The notes under the pieces were generated by a model that had not been told where the DNA came from, did not search any database, and saw only the letters and a program-made list of their open reading frames with translations. 64,000 nucleotides of DNA from Rhyacichthys aspro (Eukaryota > Chordata > Actinopteri > Gobiiformes > Rhyacichthyidae): NCBI GenBank assembly GCA_036850595.1, contig CM072151.1, positions 15,911,307-15,975,306 on the forward strand. The letters are read 5' to 3'. This document shows, one piece after another, positions 58,401 to 64,000 of this stretch (positions are counted from its first letter, which is position 1; each line of letters opens with the position of its first letter). The position numbers and the translations under genes were made by a program.

Positions 58401-61400
58401 GTGCCAACATCTCAAAAAGCGACGAAACTGATGCTTAGTTCTTTTTTTTGACGATTAAAGCGCCTCTAAAAGCAAAGAAACAAGGCTTGTCAAAGTTTTG
58501 GTAAATGTAGTCATGATTACAACACTACCAATAAGCTCCCAACTTTATTTTATAGTATTTTATCAGTTTACTGCAGCATCAGCTTGAACTCACTTTCGCT
58601 GGTGAATACTTCGGCCTCATTTTAACCGTCATGTCATGGGAAAATTACCACGCAAAGCAAATAAATAGTGTGTCAAACCCCCATATCTAAATGACACTTC
58701 CAGAATTATGTGCATTCAAACAGACAGCGGAGGAAGTCATTTCGGGGTAATAGCCTTAAATGTGTAGGCCAAATGGCAATAATTACACATTGTGCATGTA
58801 TGTGTGTCAGAGTGTGGGCCTATGTGTGAGACTCTGACAGGCGCTAATGCTAACACAGCTGCCAGGGATTCCCACGAATCTGGGAGTCATTAAACTGTAC
58901 CTGGATGACACCTTGTAATTTATTTCTTTTTTTGTGTCGTATTCCTCGCAGATTTCTCTCCTCGCGGCCTGTCAGAGAGCTCTTTCTGAAGAACAAGTGG
59001 GATGGTAGAAATGGAAGCAGATGGAGGTGGAGAGAATGGACAGACGTCACTGACAGTCCATGTAGGAGCTCTAACACACTCCCACACTTTGACAAACACA
59101 GGGCCGTCTTGACGTCTCGGCCTGCGACGTCGGGCAGCGGTGGGCGCGTGACGTCGAGCAGGGGAGGAGGATTCCACCGGCTGCTTTTGACGTACGCTGC
59201 TGTGGAGATGAACTGATGTGAGGGACGTGTTGTGTGTGGTTTTGCAGAGCTGAGAAGCGAAACTAGTGTAGCCTCAGAGACGGAACTATCTTCTCTCTTT
59301 TAACCAGAACACACTTACATGAATATCTTCACACAGCAGTTCACAAAGTAATGGTTAGTTAGTTACTTTTTATTATGAATATGTCAAAGTTTAACATTTG
59401 AAGGAAAGAAAAAAGCATGTTTATTCGCTTGTGTGAGTGTAAATGATGTTTAGTTAATATCCTTCACACATTTGAGCCAAAAGAACTAAAATGGCAGCTA
59501 TGACATGAGTTTTAGAATATAATTTATTGATGATCAAAAAAAAAAGCATGGTTTACCTTATCATACAAACAGTTATAGGAATTGGTTTATGGTGCATGAT
59601 ATTTTGCTTGCTTTGTCACAATATTCCTCATTTTAAAGCAAAAAATGTTTATGCTTGATAATATATACTCAACATTCAATCAAAATATTAAGAAACTAAA
59701 TAATAAATTCAGTTGACACATTCAATTGATAATGACTTACTAAAATTATCAATATTGTTTATGACAGCTATAACGATGTGACTTACCTGACTTGTTTTTT
59801 TTGTCACAGTGGTGGAAACCAATATTAGTGTTACTGCTTTACTCCCAGACATAAATTATATGAAAAACTACTCACGCATTAAAATGTTAATGTGGTTATA
59901 TATTTGCAATGACATTCAGTTATTTCACATCAAGTACATAAAACATGTGAGGAATGCACCGCTGCCAGGAGGCTAACCTGTTTGGACAATACACCGCTGC
60001 AGTGGCATTTCACAGCCATATGGCACATTGAAGTGCCATTCTGCCCACATAGCTCCAGCTGTGAGTGGACGTACACATGTAAATCTTTTGGACAGGCCAC
60101 AGTGCAGCATGGGCCCTGCCTTTTAAGAGCAGCAGGAAAGCTTTACAATGAAACTACTCAGGCAGCTTCCTGTGAGCAGAGCCTCTGAAAGAGAGGCACA
60201 GTGCCAGTTTCTCCTCCTCTCGCCCGAGGTGCGGTTTTTATAGAGAACTGCTCGAGTCTTTGGGAACATACAGAGCAAATAGTTTGATGGCCTGTTGACT
60301 GATTGATTGATGACCTTGTTTATCAAGGTGTTGCAAAAGCTGCTCAGGTGTTACATTAGCACATATTAAAACACAACACCTTATTTTGCGGCTGTTTTGT
60401 CATATTCCCAATGCACAAATTTGTCAGGTGCGCTGGTTTGCATGCCCCGCACCGTGCGCAGAGAAATAAGGAAAGGCTCTGATGCATACACTCGAGTCAT
60501 TGTGTAGTGCACCTGAAAGCTGTGTTTATTTTCACTGCCACCAAACATGCAAGCTCGTTTTGTGTGGCGGTCCTGAGAGCCACTTCCTGAGGCTCTGTCC
60601 AAGCTTCCTGTCTGAGAAGTCAGGGGTTATCTGCAGAGCCCACTGCTCACAGGCCACACAGGCCCGTGCAGCTGTTTCCTCTCATGATTGTGGATCTGAT
60701 TTGAACACACACATATCCTGGGATTTCAGGAAGGCCACCGAACACAACTATAAAACCACTCTAAGAAAGTAGCTATTGCAAATGTGGAGTTACTGTTACC
60801 ATGCACCAAAACATTTTGAGTACATTTCACTTTTTAAAACATATAAACAAAAGCATTGTTGGACCTTTCATATTGTTCTTTTACAGCCCATTGAAGTCAA
60901 GCAAGACATTTTACCCTCATGCAGTGGAAATTAGGGTATATTAGGATACATAGGTCTATGCTTTAAGTGTCTACTAAAAATATTGATGGTTATTTTGATA
61001 ATTATGGCCCTTTTTGTGCTATATGGTTCTCATTGACTTTGAGTGCTCTTTTGTTGTCATTGCTTTGCTTACATCAAGTGCTGTTTTGGATCAAATACAA
61101 GGGAAAATAGTCTTCATTCTTTTAAAAGTGTCTTATTGTCATAATGGGCATGTGTTTTAAACATCTGCTTTCGTTGGCTTTGTTTTGCCACGGCCCTTCC
61201 CTTTAATGTGTTGTTGGCCTCTGTTATTGAACCAGAAGTATCAGGAGGATAAGAGGTGAAGAAAGAGGATTTCTGCAACCTTTTAGCAATGACTTTAAAT
61301 AGCATTCATCTAAATGAAGGAGGATTAGATTTAAATCAGTTGAGAAGTGCGTGTCTTCTGCTCCAAAAGTCCCTCATCTCTTTTCTTCCAACTTTTCTTC

Positions 61401-63536
61401 CCTCTTCCCCTCTTCTCTCATCCCTCTGTGGCCTTGCCTGCTATGTCTGCCTCCCTAAAGGCGGCAGATGTTAGCGCCGTGTCCAGATGTTTAATGTCGC
61501 AAGCTCTAACACGGTAAACACTGACAGAGGCGTCTCCTCTTTCTCTGAGTCCTCAACATAAGAGGAACATATATTGTACGCAGAGTAAAAGGAGAGCAGA
61601 GGAGATAAAGGATCAGAAAACAACAAAATATGAGCAATTTGAAATCCAATGCCAGCTACGCATTCATGTGTTTGTTGCTCGGGGCAACAGCTGTCCTTGT
61701 TCTTTTTGTGTTTATGATACGAACGCATGCACAAAGCGCCGGCGAAACAGACTGAAGTATGCACGCAATTCGTAGTTTCTGTATTGGTTTGAGTTTGACA
61801 TTTTCACAGTTTAGTGTTACTTAACAACAGGGGACGTACTGTCAGACGTGCGTGGCCAATACAAATAGGAAGTGTTTCAGAAATCACTCACAGAAAGCAT
61901 AGCATGCATAGTTGTTGTCTGCTGCGCCTCACTCTCTGCGTGTCGTTTCCCATCGCTGTCATAAACACCAGTCACGCCAAGAAAGAGAAGCTTTATTGAT
62001 TCGTATTTAACGTCCGACCGAGACATAGTAATTCTGCTCCAACTGCGTTCTCACATGCAGACTCCAAGGGAAGCATCAGCTATTAATGTTGAGCAACTCA
62101 GCAGCAGTGAGATCCCAGTACCAAGAACATAAATAATTCTTTCTGCCGTTCACCTGCTTGTTCTGGCTTGGTTTTGTGTAAGAACAGGACAAGAGTGCAT
62201 ACCGGTACATAAACAAGCTGATAAACGCCCAAGGGTACTTACATTCTGTATCTTTCTCCAAACAATTATCCCTTATGATATGTGCCCAAGCATTTTACAG
62301 TACCAGTTTTATCACGGAACATTAGCAACAAGTAGTATTACACAATGTATTCAATATCACACGCTATCAGATGTGCTCATTCTTCTATCTGTCCGTGACT
62401 CATTACCTGCAAAATCAGATAAGATATAACAAAATAACCACTTTAGATGTCCTTATGTGAAAGCTTGCGTCTTCTTAGGTTTTTTCCATCCACCTTCCAA
62501 CCTGAAAAGTTGATAGATTGTAACTGAGACTGTTATAAACCACCCTGTAACATTGCATTATGGATGGATCTGTGTTAAAAGCTTACCATGAACATATGAT
62601 AAAGACCAAACGCTGGCTTTTGAAGCTATGACATGATCAAAATGATAAATCATTCATAGATAATCATTTATACACTTCTATCTATGTTTGTGGTAAACAA
62701 GCCGAGCCAGTGAGTGACATATGAACTCCAGGGTGCTGAACTTGACCGCAGGGCCAGACTGTGGCACAGAGCTGTGACTGTCAGCTGGATGACTTGGCAC
62801 CCTGCTGACAATGAGGGGATTCCTCACCCCTGCCCTCCCTTTTACCCTCAGCTGTCTCCCTTTGTCCTCTCTCATAATCACCATCAACATGCCCCACCAT
62901 TTCTGCTTAATATCCAGCTGACTGATGGACATAGATCATGTTTATTACATCCACAGAGATAGAGCTCAAGCCCATACTAACCCCTCTCCAAAGGCTTGGC
63001 TCCGCCCCTCTCTGTGTCTGCTCCAGGTGATGACAGACTGCCTGCTCTATGTGCCGTCCAGGTGCTTGATCCTTCTCTTGTATCCAGTTAGCCCCTGTTA
63101 GCCCTCTGACACACTAAACGGCTGGGGACATGGAGCCAAAGACAGACAGACTGACAGCTGTGGCTTTGGACTGACTGTCGGACCACCTCTGTGAACTCTA
63201 ACACTGTCCATTACTCACTAACACATGCATCAAAACAGACTGGGAGCTTCACTCGATGGCTTAAATCTCCCCACTCAACATTAACTATTTACTAAAGGCT
63301 GAAAGAGACTGCTTTGTGGAGCAGAGTGGTGATTATAGTAGGCAGGAAAAGGACAGTTATGGAAAGCATACTTAGAGTCAGAGAAAGAGACACTACAAAC
63401 AAACAGATACTGGAAGAAAAGATCATAAATAAGGCTTTAACACAAAGCTATCAGCCTTGCTTTATGCATCTCCCTAATGGTCTTACATTTTCAGTGCAAT
63501 TTTGCTGGATCCTGCCGACAACGCCTATATAATATT
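55440..63536. other. Upstream flank of jun, second part: no supported gene
   Basis: Contains a pyrimidine tract at 55971-56033, several poly-A runs and scattered ORFs under 110 codons. The frame at 58905-59216 follows an acceptor-like CCTCGCAG, but I cannot assign it. Blocks at about 58580-58790 and 59950-60200 are possible conserved non-coding sequence. I find no tRNA, rRNA or recognisable small RNA gene. Confidence 0.35.
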
Positions 63537-63745
63537 GCAGGGTGCATGGTGGTTAGCACTCTTACCTCACTGCAGGAAACGTCCTCCTTTAATCCAAAAC
63601 ATGTATAGTTGAACTGGTGAATCCATATTGTACATAAATATGCATTCAAATGATTGTGTGTGTCTCTAAGTGTTAGCCCTGCGATTGACTAGCAATTGTC
63701 CAGGGTGAATTATGAACTAGCGGTAGAAGAAGAATGAATACATTT
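63537..63745 (+). repeat. Degraded dispersed repeat related to 27003-27245
   Basis: It starts with a tRNA-like head seen in fish SINE-type repeats (GGTGCATGGTGGTTAGCACT, TTACCTCACTGCAGGAAA). It later shows GTTAGCCCTGCGATTGACTA, TTGTCCAGGGTGAAT and AGCGGTAGAAGAAGAATGAAT, in the same order as the family copy at 27 kb. Internal parts are lost. Confidence 0.6.
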
Positions 63746-63857
63746 TATGAAGCAAAAGTTGAAACTAAGGTGTTAAGCTATACTGTCTTTGGGTGTTTAG
63801 AAAAGGGAGTGTTCCCATAATCCCATCAGTTGTATATGGTTCAATTACAGCAATAGC

Positions 63858-63956
63858 TTTTTTTTTTGCTTTTTTTTTTTGATGTGCAAATGTCTGTTTG
63901 AGCAAAATTTGTGTATTTGATTTGTGTACAGCCATCTCAGTAGTAGTAGTAGTGTT
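63858..63956. repeat. Poly-T runs and a short AGT repeat
   Basis: Two runs of nine to ten T separated by GC at about 63858-63880, and AGTAGTAGTAGTAGTG at about 63939-63954. Simple sequence only. Confidence 0.7.
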
Positions 63957-64000
63957 TTCTATGATTAAAACCACAAGTTGATGCAGTGAGTTCAGACTTG

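Noticed and set aside
58905..59216. Possible exon after CCTCGCAG with a 103-codon frame
   Set aside because: No partner exon, no family match and an Arg/Ser-rich composition. At best a non-coding transcript.
63537..63600. tRNA-like sequence GGTGGTTAGCACTCTTACCTC
   Set aside because: It matches the head of a common fish repeat, lacks a proper B box and acceptor stem, and is followed by the degraded repeat body.

Overview
The window is vertebrate, almost certainly teleost fish, genomic DNA. It has GT-AG introns (many only 80-500 bp), AT-rich intergenic sequence, hAT-type MITEs and fish-type dispersed repeats. Its gene set matches the human 1q24-q25 neighbourhood, joined to JUN. I found no bacterial or phage features.

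Layout. 1-5155: intron of ralgps2. 5156-9715 (+): last 12 coding exons of ralgps2 (PH domain end), followed by a long 3' UTR to about 13150. 13.9-21.9 kb (+): fam20b, the glycosaminoglycan xylosylkinase, complete at 409 aa. 24.6-39.3 kb: a TNF-ligand cluster made of a TNFSF4/OX40L-like gene (+), a TNFSF18/GITRL-like gene (+) and faslg (-). The relative order and orientation are those of the mammalian FASLG-TNFSF18-TNFSF4 cluster. 41.8-43.2 kb (-): a 275-aa gene of unknown name whose N-terminal half resembles the spliceosomal protein ISY1. 43.6-46.1 kb (-): a CARD plus ankyrin-repeat protein matching Caiap, an inflammasome adaptor described in zebrafish. 48.5-49.5 kb (-): intronless jun, with a promoter that keeps the mammalian order of sites (Sp1-like, CCAAT, jun1 TRE, MEF2, plus distal jun2). 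50.2-64 kb: no gene that I can support; this is the upstream flank of jun and may hold distant enhancers.

Shared themes. The centre of the window is an immune and cell-death neighbourhood (three TNF ligands, a CARD-ANK adaptor) beside an AP-1 gene. Regulatory signals include two identical kappaB sites upstream of the TNFSF18-like TATA box, an SRE-like CArG+ETS element between caiap and jun, a duplicated jun2/CRE module, paired CACGTG boxes upstream of the ISY1-like gene and a strong CTCF-type motif at the fam20b promoter.

Repeats include a hAT MITE with an intact 8-bp target duplication, a TTAA-flanked 1.76-kb inverted-repeat element in a fam20b intron, a nine-copy 62-bp minisatellite whose unit also occurs singly nearby, and a nested palindrome of about 110 bp.

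Exon boundaries were placed by hand from splice signals, reading frame and recalled family sequences. No alignment or database search was run.
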